A DNA stretch of 64,000 nucleotides. It comes from Astrocystis sublimbata (lineage: Eukaryota; Ascomycota; Sordariomycetes; Xylariales; Xylariaceae). Position numbers and translations under genes: made by a program. Positions within the stretch are counted from its first letter, which is position 1. Every line of letters begins with the position of its first letter. The stretch is taken from assembly GCA_022453515.1 (NCBI GenBank), contig JAJNNY010000003.1, forward strand, positions 992,001-1,056,000. Reading direction: 5' to 3'. Under the pieces are notes generated by a model. That model saw nothing but the letters and a program-made list of their open reading frames with translations, had not been told where the DNA came from and made no database searches. This document shows, one piece after another, positions 1 to 10,962 of the stretch.

Positions 1-916
1 GGCCCCGGAGCGTATCCAGGGAGAGAAATACACCGTCAAGTCAGACGTCTGGAGCTTTGGTCTAACGATAATGGAGTTGGCTATCGGGAAGTTCCCGTTT
101 GCAGCAAGCGAGCAACTGTCGGACGGCGATGGCGCACCTGCCGGTATATTGGATTTGCTGCAACAGATCGTCCATGAACCTGCCCCCAAGCTGCCCAAGA
201 GCGATGCCTTCCCAGCAATTCTCGAAGAAATGATACAGAAATGTCTTTACAAAGAACCTGAGCTGCGCCCAACGCCTCTGGACCTCTTCGTATGCTGCCT
301 CCTTGCTTGCGTTGTCAATACTTATATATAGGTAGCTAACAAACGTGCACAGGAAAATGATGCATTCGTGCAAGCTGCAAAGCGAACACCTGTCGATCTA
401 AGGGCATGGGCTGTCGGTATGATGGAGAAAGACAACCGCAAATCACATCTCGCACCACAGTTATCGCCTGCTACTCAAGAGCTCTTGAGATCTAGCGACT
501 CCCCTAATCAGCAGGGTGACAGCAATCCCGCCTTCACACCCACTTCTGGCGAGATCCCGATCGCGGGCGCCATAATCTCACCCAGAGACCAATACGGACA
601 AATACCGAGTCGTTCGCCCACAAGGAATGGGACAGGAAGCATGGGGCGAGCGGGTGGATCGATCGTCCACCCGGGCCTGGGGCAGAGATCAGCAACTTCA
701 GGGTCCATACCCAAGGTTGGGCATTCGGATGCCTCGCTTCCCTCGAGCGCTAGTGCTGGGACATTTACTCTGCCTTTGAGATCAGCGCCCGGTGGGATGC
801 CGCCCCCTCCACCACGGAAAGAGACACCCGACGAACTCAGAGGGGACAGCCGCAGACAGGCAGCGTATCCGCCACCAAACGGCAACTACGGCGCAATGGG
901 CTATCCTCGAAAATAG
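1..916 (+). CDS. ste7: Ste7-type MAP kinase kinase, C-terminal part (5' end outside window)
   Basis: This is the C-terminal half of a dual-specificity MAPK kinase, the middle tier of the pheromone/invasive-growth MAPK cascade that phosphorylates a Fus3/Kss1-type MAPK. The exons are 1-289 (reading frame from base 2) and 353-916, with an intron at 290-352 (GTATGC donor, GCTAAC branch site, CACAG acceptor). The window opens on the APE motif of the activation segment (APERIQGEKYT). Subdomain IX (SDVWSFGLTIMELAIGKFPF) follows, then the C-lobe ending near RTPVDLRAWAVGMM. The remaining ~160 residues are a Ser/Pro/Gly-rich low-complexity tail ending GYPRK. The long DGDGAPAGILDLLQQIV segment matches the Ste7/Fuz7/Mst7 branch as I remember it, rather than Mkk1 or Pbs2. 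The catalytic loop lies upstream of the window. Confidence 0.9.
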
Positions 917-1635
917 ACAACGAAAGGGCGTGGTTCTGCTACGCAAACAAACGTCTAGGTGACCGACCGTGTAATGACTCGGCGTCCACTCCGGGAACCG
1001 ATGGAGTTGATCGGACCAACGAGCCGCCACACCCTCAGAACAAAATTTGCATCTGTGTGCATAGGAGTTGAGTCGCTAGAGATGGCGCCATCTATGAACA
1101 ACCATACCCGAGGTCTAGATATACATGACTGGAGGATATAAGCGCATTTTCTCCGCCTTACATGTCCTCTTTACAACAAGCGTTCAACGTTCACAAGATA
1201 CCAAACGGGTCACATGTATTAATACATATATATAGAAGCGCAGGCAAAGCTGTTGTTCCTGTTGGCTTCTTATAGATAGCGATAAGTGATGTATCTCGGC
1301 ATACTCTGAGTACCATGTTAGAAGCGATGTCTAAAAATGCGTGTCTGCTACACATCCTTTTTATCTTGGTATAGTGATTACGTAGACCCTGGCCCCCTTG
1401 TGTCTCAATTGTGTTTTATAACATGGCTGAATCAGACAAACTTAATTCTAATAATTACCGTTCGTCTTATGTGATATGCATCGATGAGCTCAGCGAGACT
1501 AGCTGGCTTTTCCTGGTTCATTACAAGCTCGCAAATATTGTGTGCTTGATACCAGCCAGACCCCCTTGATGCTATGAGACATCCACCCATTCCTTGTAAC
1601 TCAAAGCCCCTGCTACACATACGGCCCTTTCAATC
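917..1635. other. Intergenic, 3' ends of convergent genes
   Basis: This is the space between the convergent MAPKK and HAD genes. I see only AT-rich trailer sequence and no supported ORF. Confidence 0.6.
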
Positions 1636-2938
1636 TCAGCTAGAGGCACCATCCATCGGTATCTCCCTCCCCACAAACCCGGCATCCAGTATATGAACCA
1701 ACTCGTCTAACTGCTTGATGACTAAGTCGGTATGGGGATGTTCTGCTAAATGCGCATTTTCGCTGTTGACGAGCAGAACAGTTGCGGCGCCAGCGTGCCG
1801 TCCGGCGGTCATGTCGTCGATGGAGTCGCCCACCATGATCAAGGCTGACGCATCGCCTACCTCCTCGACCTTGCCTTCATCATCTTTGCCGACCTTGTCC
1901 TTGTCCTTGTCCTCGCCCTTCGGCCCCCGGGCGCCCATCCGCTCGGCCTCGGACCCCTGAGCAGCCGCCTCCAGCAACGCGCCCGTACTTGGCTTCCCGT
2001 CTACACGATCCATGTCCCTGGACTCTCCGACATCGCGCACAAGGCCCCATTTGCGCGCAATGAACAGCAGGCCGGCGGGGTCCGGCTTCGGAGGCCGGAA
2101 CTCGCGCGTCACGATGGGCGCGAAGTCGATGCCGGACAGGAACTTCTCGAGAAGGTGCGCGACTGGCAGCTCGAAGTTGCGCGTGCAGATGGCCTTGCGC
2201 ACGCCACGCTCTTGTAGGTAGGTCATTAGGGTGGTTAGACCTGGCTGCGCTTGCTGGGAGGACATTGCTGTGCGCTCGATGGCGCGGATGGATTCCACTG
2301 GTGGTTGCGAAGTCACAGGGGGTTAGAAGGTTGTTTTTTCTTCATTTTTATCTGGGGCATGTGCATGCATGGGTTTACCATGGGTCTTGTAGTATTGAGC
2401 CTTTGTTTTCTCAATGTTGTTCTTCTCTCCTTCCTTTGTCTCTGGCCCGGGGTGTTGGGTAATAGATAGATGGAATAAGGGGTACTAACTGGCTGTATCC
2501 CGCTCTGCTACTGTGGGCAACGAGGAGATGTGCGTGAGAATGTCGACCGACTTGGGTATGCCCAGGACCGCGCGCATCTCAGCAAACATGTAGTTCTGGG
2601 GGAGACTGAATTTGCGAGTCAGTCCATGATTGCAATGCGACATCAAGTTATCTCCTGGGTCTGAGTTTGGGGTAGGAGTTTGGGGGTGGCAAGGCGTTGT
2701 TTGCATGAGATGTTTTCCTTTTATGAGGACGTGGGTTCTTAATGTCTCATGGGCAGAGTGCTTCTTACCATAGTGTGCCATCCACATCGAATATTATACC
2801 CTTTAACTTAGGTATTTGTGCCTGCTGCTGTGATGGTACACTCTTCAGCGGCGCAAACCGCCTGGGACCTGGTTGGGCCATGGTGGTGATGAATCTGCGG
2901 ATGGATGGTTGGAGCACACGGACTTCACAACATATCAT
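1636..2938 (-). CDS. HAD-superfamily hydrolase (phosphoglycolate phosphatase-like)
   Basis: The model is three exons, 2938-2769, 2605-2490 and 2297-1636, giving 315 aa. All four HAD signatures are visible. Motif I is IIFDVDGTLC, with the nucleophile Asp and the final Cys codon split by intron 1. Motif II is the Thr in AICTRNF, motif III the Lys in RPPKPDPAG, and motif IV is MVGDSIDDMTAGRHAGA. The protein is therefore expected to be a Mg-dependent phosphatase or dehalogenase-type hydrolase acting on a small phosphorylated metabolite; the substrate cannot be read from sequence. The start is the first true ATG (MICCEVRV). A further ATG (MAQPGPRR) 19 codons later is possible, and the longer form has a basic, mitochondrial-presequence-like N-terminus. 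A Lys/Asp/Glu-rich insertion (about EDKDKDKVGKDDEGK) precedes motif IV and is probably a disordered loop. Confidence 0.82.
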
Positions 2939-3601
2939 GTTACTGGAGGATTGAAACAGTAGTGGGTGAGGCAAGAGGGTGCCGTGTATAAAAGACTCCA
3001 AATTTGAATGTTGAAATGGGAAATTTGTGAGGAGTTAGTTATTTAAGAGACTCTGTATATCACCCAAGGTTTGAATGTCAACAGCTAGGGAAACTACGAT
3101 ATCTAGTGGATTGCCCCCCTAGCTTCAATGTTCTGATGGTTACATGGAGTAACTATTTTAGTGTAGGTGTCATGTAGGTCTTAGCCTGCAGCGGGCCGAG
3201 CTGTAGGCGAGGCAGGTATAGAGATACATGTACCTATGATCCACTGCTCGAGATTGAAGATACAACATACCAACAATAGTTGGCGCTCCCTTGCTTTGTC
3301 CATGCCCGAAATACTGGCCATACATGTAGACCCAACGAATTTTTGAGCCGCCTGGCCCCAGTAAAGGTAAAAGAACGCCATGAATAGCTTGACGTTTTCA
3401 GGCCCGTCATCTACCTAGGTAGATTTCCTGGGTGCCTAGACTGTTAATACAGCTCATGAGGCTCTCATTGATTGCATCTACTCGGTCATTATTAGGATTC
3501 GCAGCCCGACCTTCACCATACATCTGCCGTCTTGATCGTATATCTCGTTCTCATTTCTCTGCATCTGGTGTTCTCAGATTTCATTCCGATTCAGATGCAC
3601 C
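2939..3601. promoter_or_regulatory. Shared upstream region of two divergent genes
   Basis: This is the intergenic region between the HAD gene (minus) and the thioesterase-like gene (plus), so it should hold both promoters. It contains one exact TACCTAGGTA palindrome at 3412-3421. No coding signal is supported. Confidence 0.5.
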
Positions 3602-4732
3602 ATGACTTCGTTTTCAAACACTTCTTCTACTACTAGTGCCGTACGGCTTAGGTTTAGACTTGCTCAAGTTGGACTTCTTCTCTCATGCGCCTGCGTCGTA
3701 TACATGCTAAGCGCCGCGGGTATACTCAACACTTTATTCACAGGTCCCGGGAGTTACAGCCGCATATTTGCTACTGTTGTGCTAGTGCTGAACTGGAAAA
3801 GCCTGCCATTCGCATGGAATGTGAGCACGTCGTGTCTGTCCATGGTGCAGCGTGGTATACTCGTATGGAGAGCGCTGACATATTCATTTGTATACTAGAT
3901 CCGTATTTGGTACTCCATGATTCTACATCTACTTCTGCGCGATTTCCATGCCCATACACCCGACAAGCTCTTCCATCCAGTTATCAGCGAGTCCTATGCG
4001 TCCATAGGCGAGATTGACTACCGTTTACACAAATCCAACTCGACCTACCTGGCTGACCTGGACGTCTCCAGGTCACATTTGGTATCTCATCTTGTTGCCC
4101 GAGCCGGGCACCTGGTTGTCAGGAATGCCAAGACGCATCTGATAATGGATCCTTCGCGTCCTTCCAAGCCTGCACGCGGGTCCTTCAACATCGGCATCGG
4201 TGCGGTCCATTGCTCATTCAAGAAGGAGATCAAACCATATCAGAAATACGAAATGTGGTCGAAGGTTCTATCCTGGGATAGAAAGTGGCTTTATATCGTG
4301 ACGCACTTCGTCGAGAAGGGCGCGGTGAAGCCACGATCATGGGACGCCGAGTCTTACGGCCCGACAAGGAAGAGAGCGGGTGAGACTCGAGACTGGGAGA
4401 AGAAGATCTTTACCACAGCTATTACCACATACGTTTTTAAGCTCGGAAGATTGACAATCCATCCGGCTACTATGCTTGACGCGAGCGGTCTTCTACCGGA
4501 GCGGCCGGGCGGCTGGACCACTGACGCTCATATAGTTCCCGTGCCCGAGGAACCCATGAAATTGACCGATGAGTCAGGTACCGAGGGGCGGAGAGAATGG
4601 ACCTGGGAACGCACAGAGCTGGAACGCCAGAAAGGCCTCAAGTATGCGAGTCATTTCGCTGCTTTGAACGACGCCCAAGGGTTGTTCGATGGCGGCGAAG
4701 ATGGGGCACTCGGTCGATTTTCCCTTGGCTAA
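3602..4732 (+). CDS. Membrane-anchored thioesterase-like (hotdog fold) protein
   Basis: Two exons, 3602-3820 and 3899-4732 (intron 3821-3898, GTGAGC donor, ACTAG acceptor), encode 350 aa. A hydrophobic segment lies at about residues 24-48 (VGLLLSCACVVYMLSAAGI), suggesting a membrane anchor or signal anchor. The body has the layout of the fungal 4HBT_2 / THEM6-like family: FHPVISESYASIGEIDYRLHKSNSTY, then YLADLDVSRSHL, a central GAVHCSFKKEIKPYQKYEMWSKVLSWDRKWLYIVTHFV, and a C-terminal tail. The N-S-TYL-DLD-SRSHL stretch aligns with the hotdog-fold helix. Proteins like this are often mislabelled 'capsule polysaccharide biosynthesis protein' in fungal genomes. The acyl substrate is unknown. The split codon phase is zero and the frame is continuous across the intron. 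Confidence 0.75.
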
Positions 4733-5130
4733 GTAGCGGAAATAAGTGACGCAATCGTTAGAGTGCGGGCTGTCTAGATTAGTCTCAAGGTTCGTGATGC
4801 TCTGTTGCAAGAGTCAGCTTACAAGTGGTTGACTTTCCAGTGCTGTTGGGATAACCATATGCCCTTATTTTGTACTCTTTATAGGTCCAGCAGGGACCAG
4901 TCTTGCCTCCCTGACAAGCTTTTCGTGGCGTTGTTGTAACAGGCGTATGTTGTTTCAAATCTTATGTACAAAATGTCAGCTTCTCATCTTAACCACTTCA
5001 TAGGATTGGAATCACAGGAGACCGGATCAATGTGGCTATCAGTCTATCTGTTTCTAGCAAAGCATTGATATAATACTGTCACGACGTCGGGCTAGATAGC
5101 TGGCTTTATAGCAAGTATATATAAATTGAA
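4733..5130. other. Intergenic, no feature seen
   Basis: This is non-coding sequence between the thioesterase-like gene and the left end of the pogo-like transposon. Confidence 0.5.
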
Positions 5131-5132
5131 TA

Positions 5133-5158
5133 ACGTCATCCACAAGTAACCTTCGCAC
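5133..5158 (+). repeat. Left terminal inverted repeat of the pogo-like element
   Basis: This 26-bp repeat is identical to the reverse complement of 6244-6269 and is preceded by TA at 5131-5132. Confidence 0.92.
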
Positions 5159-5312
5159 TTTTTAGCACACATTTCGCGCCATCATTAAAAAAACAACAAC
5201 AATACGATTAAAACAGTTCAAATCAATCAGAATCGTCTTCTTCAAAGGTTTCTACTTCTACTTAACATGTTCGTGTATTATATCCCTTGCCGCCGTAGAT
5301 GCCACACCGCCT

Positions 5313-6170
5313 TTAACCCGTCCGCGCCCTTTTCGCTAGACGACTACTTTCACCTTCAACTACTAATTCAACATTATTATCGCCTTCCAATTCCCGTAGA
5401 ACTTGAGAATCCTCTATAGTAAGAGGTCCTCCACGTACTAGTCGCTTGTTTTTTGTCCTGCGACGTTTGCTAAGCATATGGTTAGTCTCGCGAAGTTCTT
5501 CGTTCTCTCGGCGGAGGAGGGCGTTCTTGTACATCATAGCATGTGTAGCCTTCGTAATTAAGTCAATTGACTAGAGAATCGGTGTTGGTAAGCTCTCTTA
5601 ATACCTTCGGATACTGCTTTTAATAAGAGTTGACTGTTCCGAGGCTTCAAGGGAAGTGGTAGGTGTTTTAGAAGTCCAAGCTGGGAGGGGTAGTTCGGGC
5701 TCGACCGCGATACCGTATTTCGCGATTATATCAGCTACAAGCTTAAACCACACGCGATAACTTATAGGATCTTTGTTAAAGGCTCGCTGGTAATCGATTC
5801 AACGATTTAGACGCGTTCGGAGGTCAGGTCGTCGTTATACGAAGTTCAAGGCCCAGTTCTTGCCCACGGGCTTCGCGTCGCGTACGCATCGGAGGATATT
5901 AGCCATTTCTTTAATATATCGAAGCCGGGGCGGAAACGCTCGCGAATCTAGCTCGATTACGCGTCTAGCAATCGTATCTTCTTTAGACATCGTAAGTTTT
6001 CGTAATTTTTGGTTGGCAAAGTGGTGTGGTTGGGAACCGTTAAGGCGTAGGGATAATGTACGGTCGCAGACATTATAGATCTTAGCAATTTTGCGTAGGG
6101 AAAATTTAGGGTTGCGTTTTTTAGCCTGAATCGCTAGCTATAGATTGGCTTCACTAGATTTACGTGTCAT
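5313..6170 (-). pseudogene. Pogo/Tigger-like transposase pseudogene with DDE core deleted
   Basis: Reading from an ATG at 6170, one frame gives a helix-turn-helix region (KFSLRKIAKIYNVCDRTLSLRLNG), a CENP-B/Tc5-like second DNA-binding part (DTIARRVIELDSRAFPPRLRYIKEMANILR...KNWALNFV), then FNKDPISYRVWFKLVADIIAKYGI. It jumps directly to the family's C-terminal segment (WTSKTPTTSLEASEQSTLIKS...MMYKNALLRRENEELRETN) and a basic tail ending RARTG. The DDE catalytic region between these parts, normally about 200 residues, is absent. In-frame stops occur at about 6138 (TAG where the family usually has Gln), 5852, 5807, 5593 and 5563. Several are CAG-to-TAG or CAA-to-TAA type changes that would fit repeat-induced point mutation. 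Not functional. Confidence 0.88.
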
Positions 6171-6243
6171 GTTGTGATTGGTAAAATATTTGTAAGTAAA
6201 GGTAGAAGGTTTAGAAATGTTAAAAAGTGCGAAGATTACTTGG

Positions 6244-6269
6244 GTGCGAAGGTTACTTGTGGATGACGT
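6244..6269 (-). repeat. Right terminal inverted repeat of the pogo-like element
   Basis: This is the 26-bp inverted copy of 5133-5158, followed by TA at 6270-6271. Confidence 0.92.
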
Positions 6270-6271
6270 TA

Positions 6272-6834
6272 TAGTATAAAGCGCAGGGGTATAGGTCAAA
6301 TATATAGCCCATATTGTGGTTTAACCCTTATCAAGTCGTCTAACGCGAGATGAGACGCTTGCCCTTTCCTTGTATACAGTTATATATATATATATATTAG
6401 AGTCGATTATAATACACAGTTGTTTTACCACATGGGCGAAAGACGCGGAATACGACTGGCCCAACAATACCAAGAATGCTACCTATAACACTACCTCACA
6501 TGGCCGGCCGTCTACGACCGGTATGACTCAGTCCCGTCCTGCCGGAGCGGCGACTATTTCGAGCTCGCCGACTGAACCTTATCAAATAGGCCACGCACAC
6601 TAGATGAAAATGCCGACCACAAGCATAAAAGCGTGGGCAGAAGCACTGCTATGGAGCAAGTCGTTTCCTCCCTTACAACTGTAACCACTTCCATCACTGC
6701 CGTTACGGCCGTCGAAACTGCTTTAACCACTTCCATTATCACGGCTACAGCCCCAATACGATACCACCGCTTCAACTAGAAACTGCTTCAACTTAACAAC
6801 CATAGCGAGCCCCGATAACACAGCCCTCGACGCC
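6272..6834. other. Non-coding stretch with TA microsatellite
   Basis: A short (TA)n run lies at about 6382-6397. The rest has no supported gene. Fragmentary Thr/Val-rich reading frames run into the inverted repeat, but without a start or splice support. Confidence 0.5.
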
Positions 6835-7033
6835 GCTATTACGCAATTGCAAAAGACAATCAGAAATACCAAACCAAACGAAATCGATGAATTACACCTC
6901 ATTCCAAAGATCCAACTTATTGGCTTATATATAGATATATATTTGCTATAAGTTGGATCTTTGGAATCAGGTGTTATCCATCGATTTCGCTTGGTTTGGT
7001 ATTTCTGATTGTCTTTTGCAATTGCGCAATAGC
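6835..7033. repeat. Long inverted repeat (86-bp arms, 27-bp spacer)
   Basis: The left arm 6835-6920 and right arm 6948-7033 are inverted copies with roughly 5-6 mismatches. They are separated by an AT-rich 27-bp spacer (GGCTTATATATAGATATATAT core). Transcribed from either strand it would fold into a near-perfect hairpin. It could be a palindromic MITE, a fold-back element, or an inverted duplication of a gene fragment. It is separate from the pogo-like element and shares no sequence with its TIRs. Confidence 0.9.
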
Positions 7034-7462
7034 CCATATCTTACTAAAAACATGCTAGTTCATAGTTTATATATTATTTTCTAATGTTTGAGTACGTATC
7101 TAGGGGCCTGGCCCCCTGGCCCCCCTGGGTAGTACCTAGTACCTACCACTTCATCATTCCCCACGGAGGGGGAGGGGGTAGTGGCCCGTGCGCGCCTGTT
7201 GAGTCGCGCGTGGGTTGACGTGGTGTCATTCCAGCTTACCTGAGGTACCTGGCGAGCCTGGGACCTGCTACTTAGAAGTAGCCAAGGCGGCAGATGACAG
7301 GTCGGCACAACGACGCAACTCCAATTACCAGCAATTAACCAGCAACTAACCGACTTCACCTGCCATATCAGATCTCCAAATCGACTGATCCTCGATTGTG
7401 CATGTTGCCGTCATCTTCGATTGTAGCACAACACCAAATTATCCACCACAGCACCATCCAAG
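7034..7462. promoter_or_regulatory. Upstream region of the coiled-coil gene
   Basis: This non-coding region contains a C-rich block (GGCCTGGCCCCCTGG at about 7107-7121) and a G-rich block (GGAGGGGGAGGGGGTAG at about 7166-7182). It presumably contains the promoter and 5' UTR of the gene starting at 7463. Confidence 0.45.
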
Positions 7463-9191
7463 ATGGCCGACAAGGCCCAGACAGAGGCCGAAAAGGCTGA
7501 GAAGCTCGCTGCTGCCAGGAAGCGTGTATGTCATTCCGAGCCCGCGAATCGTTGCTAGTTCCCACTATCTGCTGACATTGGAGCTTCACAGGTCGAGCAA
7601 ATGAAAAAGAAGTCGAAGAAGGCTGGGGGCGCAAAGAAGGAAAAAGAGAAGGAGGAAGCGACAGCAGAAGCTAAGCCCGAGGCCACAGCCAGCCCTGCTG
7701 CTGCTGACGAGCCTGCCCCTGAAGATGAAGCCGCCACCGACGAGCCCTCGTCCCCAACCCAGACAACTACGTCGCTATCACAGCAGTCCAAACTCAGATC
7801 CTCTTCCTTCCGCCTCGGGCCCCTGTCGCCCACCCTGACATCCGATGGCGAGACCCCAGCCGACATCTATCGGAAACAAGTCGCGCGCATTGAAGATCTC
7901 GAGAAAGAGAACAAGCGCCTCGCCAAAGAAGCCGGAGATGCTGAGAAGCGCTATAAGAAGGCAGAGGAAGATCTGGCCGATCTCCAAGAGGCTGACCCGG
8001 ACGCATCCGAGAATAGCCAAGTCGAGAAGCTGGTACGATGGCTTGACCCTCCCTCTCTTTCCACCCCTAACTGACCCTTTTCCACAGAAGTCCGAAATCG
8101 CTGCGCTCCAGAGACAGAATTCTCAGTTGCAGTCCGCTGCCACAAAACGCCATGGTTCCTCACCTTCCGTGGCTATGGCCACACCGCCCGATGAGCTTCA
8201 AGCACAGCTTGCTTCCAAGTCCACAACCATCGAGACTATGGAACTGGAGATCTCGCGCCTTCGCGCCCAAGCCGAGAGGCAAGCGTCGGCAGGCGGAACG
8301 GATCGCGAGCAAATAGTAGCCTTAGAGGAGAAGCTCGCGCGGTCAGAGCAGGCTGCAATGAAGGCTCAGCGGGAGCTGGCAGACATGAAGCGCAATCTTG
8401 AGCGCACAACCGAGCGCGTTGTGAAAGAAGGCAGTGCGCGGACAAGCGCCGAGACCAAGCTACATTCCTTCGAGCGAGATGTCGAGAAACTCAACGCCGA
8501 AAAGGCCGAATTGGAGAAGAAGGCCGAGGCACTCGACAAGAAAGTCGCAGCACTAGGCACCCTGCACAAGGAGCACGACAGCCGCTCCCAAACCCTGCGA
8601 AAAGACAAGGAGCGCGCCGAGAAGGAAGTGCAGGAGGCGCAGTCCAAGATCGAGAAACTCGAGGCTGAGAACCTGCGCTTACGCAAGAAGGACGCGCAAG
8701 AGGGCGGGGGTGACGACGAAGGGCTAGACGAGCTTGAGAGCGAGGAACGCGAGCGCATGGAGAAGAAGATCCGCGATCTGGAGAGCGAGGTGTACGATCT
8801 GCGCCGAGGCCTCTGGCACCAGAAGCGGCGGGAAATGGAGCCGGGTGCCGAGGGCGATTTTACGAACATCGATCTCAACAACACCGGCCCATTATCGCCC
8901 AACTCGACCCGCAAGGCGGCCAGCAGGGGCTTCGGCGATTACCTGACGAGCGGCATCAATGCGCTCACGGGCGCCGGTGCGGAGGAGCACGACGAGCTCC
9001 TCGACGACGACGATATGGAGTTCGACGAGGAGGCGTTCAAGAACGCGCAGCAGGAGGACGCAAAGCAGCGACTCGAGCGCATTAAGGAGCTGAAGCGAGG
9101 CCTGAAGAACTGGGAGGGCTGGAGGTTGGACCTCGTCGATGCCAGGAGGGGAGGCGGTGGGTATGGCGCTGGCCAGATCTTCGAGATTTGA
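7463..9191 (+). CDS. Coiled-coil protein of unknown function
   Basis: Three exons, 7463-7525, 7592-8032 and 8088-9191, give 535 aa in a continuous frame. The N-terminus (MADKAQTEAEKAEKLAAARKR) is helical and Lys/Ala/Glu-rich. A low-complexity Ala/Pro/Glu linker follows, then heptad-rich coiled coil from about residue 110 to 390 (e.g. RIEDLEKENKRLAKEAGDAEKRYKKAEEDL and IEKLEAENLRLRKK), broken by a Ser/Pro linker. The C-terminus holds a more ordered conserved-looking segment (FGDYLTSGINALTG) with an acidic patch and a basic helix ending GGGYGAGQIFEI. The architecture resembles fungal proteins often named 'M protein repeat protein' or golgin-like tethers. I cannot assign a molecular role. The start is the first ATG after the TATA-poor leader. 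Confidence 0.85.
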
Positions 9192-10962
9192 GGATGGCCG
9201 GGGTCTCGTAGGATATGCGTATGACTAGAAATATAATGCCTTATACGAAATCCATTATGATGATATCGCACACTCATTCTTGACGAGGCAAAAATGTGGT
9301 TACCCCTTTTGCATTTGGAGTTGCGTTGCAAGTCTGGTTGCTCCGGTCGCCACTTGTGTGGATGTATGTTTCCCAATTATGGCTTTTATGAATCTTGTGC
9401 TGAACCTCAGGTCTTGCTCTGTGGCAGTACTAATTTGTGAAATAGGGGTTCTCTGATTCTCAACGAAGATTATTACCTACCTAGGTACGTACCTACCAAC
9501 CTATATATCAATATACTAATGATTGAGATGTGTTAAGTGCTTTTGTACCAGAGTGAAGGAATATAGCAATAACTAAGTAGTTAAGTAGAATAGTAGGGGT
9601 TAGGTGTCAATTCTATTGATTCCTGGGCTTTCCTATTCAGTAGGAGTCGCCCAGCCCTTATATACATAGATCTAGTAGCCCAAACAGCCATTACAGGGGA
9701 GCCCCTAGGTTATGGTAAAACCCTTGTTACCGTGATACTTGACAAGATATAAGTGCTTACAACCTTTTCTTTCTTACGTATTAATATCTTCCTTTACCTT
9801 ATAAAGGTTTCAATAGAAATCTTCAAGTTTTTTTTTTTTCAAAAAAAAAAAACAGAATCATGAGAACTGAATAGTACTAGGCAGGTAGATGGCAAAATAG
9901 TTTCAACATGCTGGCAAATAAGTTAAGTATCGTTTAGTAGCTCTTGACTAGTCGCTTGGTGACTTAGGCTGTCACTTTCTAAATGTCCTCCAAAGCACCC
10001 GATTCCACGTAGTCTTTGGTACTGTCTTTACAAGTATCATAGACATCATGACCAGGTCTTACAACGATGTAAAGCGACCCTTATGTTGTGGTTTGGTGTG
10101 GCTCGCTTCCCGTCTTTGAATGCCTGCCTGTCTGTCGCGTGGGCCAGGCATTGCAAGCGCTATTTATTAACAGAAAGCAGACCGAGCAAGTAATTACTTC
10201 GATCTGCCACGTTCATAAGGTCAGGGTCAGGTGTCTTGTGTTCCTGTTTGTGAAGACGAACTTCGGCCCGACTCGGATTCTGAGAAGGCTGTGCGTATGA
10301 CTAAGTAAGTACTTAATGGTTGGCACTCAATGGGCTTTGGTGGTCGCTCGCCTATTTCGAGCCGTAGCTACCTAGGTACTTCTAATTCTTCTTTCTACCC
10401 AAACTGCTGTGTTGAAGGCATCACACAAAATTTCTACCTAAGCTAACCCACTAGCTTTGAATAAAAGTAGCCTATCGGTAACCGTGGACAATTGCTTAAA
10501 CACGGGAAATCTGGGCCTGGGTAAGCGCCACGTGTCCAGTGGAACTCTTATCCCTAACCGCCTGTTTTATAGATTGTTAGATTAGTATGTAGTTATATCC
10601 CTTGCACACTTACGCTAATTAGAGTGTAGGAGTCTAGCAGTAGTCACGTAGTTAAGTAGAATAATTACTAGGATTATGTGTCAATTCGGTCCCTGGGCTC
10701 CTCCCAGGCTGATTCGTAACGTCTCTATCTAGAATCCAGGCGTGGCAAATTCTCAGCTGAAATGTTTGAATTTAATATTCGGCCGTTCGTGCCGAAGGAT
10801 CTGGCCAACCAATTTCTTCCATCCGGGTTCCGCCATATTGCTTGAGGCTTCTACTTCGCAAACGGCGAGACCAAGGTTTTTCAGAAATTCTCTTTCTCCA
10901 TCTATATGAACGACCTAATCAGAATTTTCTGCTCCGGTATTCTCATTAGACTGCTTTACTAC
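9192..10962. other. Gene-free region with repeat relics
   Basis: No supported gene over 1.77 kb. It contains a T-run/A-run palindrome at about 9829-9852, exact TACCTAGGTA palindromes at 9478-9487 and 10369-10378, and two related tracts near 9566-9625 and 10640-10700 that share TAGTTAAGTAGAATA...GTGTCAATTC...CCTGGGCT. These look like decayed dispersed repeats. Confidence 0.5.

Larger units (their letters stand above)
5133..6269 (-). mobile_element. Internally deleted pogo-like (Tc1/mariner superfamily) DNA transposon
   Basis: A complete 1,137-bp element is bounded by 26-bp perfect terminal inverted repeats at 5133-5158 and 6244-6269. Each repeat begins ACGTCATCCACAAGTAACC read inward. A TA dinucleotide flanks both ends (5131-5132 and 6270-6271), the target-site duplication expected for Tc1/mariner/pogo elements. 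The right end also carries an imperfect second copy of the inner repeat just inside the TIR (GTGCGAAGATTACTTGG next to GTGCGAAGGTTACTTGT). The transposase frame inside is broken and lacks its catalytic core, so the element is non-autonomous. Confidence 0.92.

Noticed and set aside
8366..8914. 182-codon minus-strand frame opposite the coiled-coil gene
   Set aside because: Ser/Arg/Phe-rich antisense of Glu/Lys-rich coiled-coil codons; a typical shadow.
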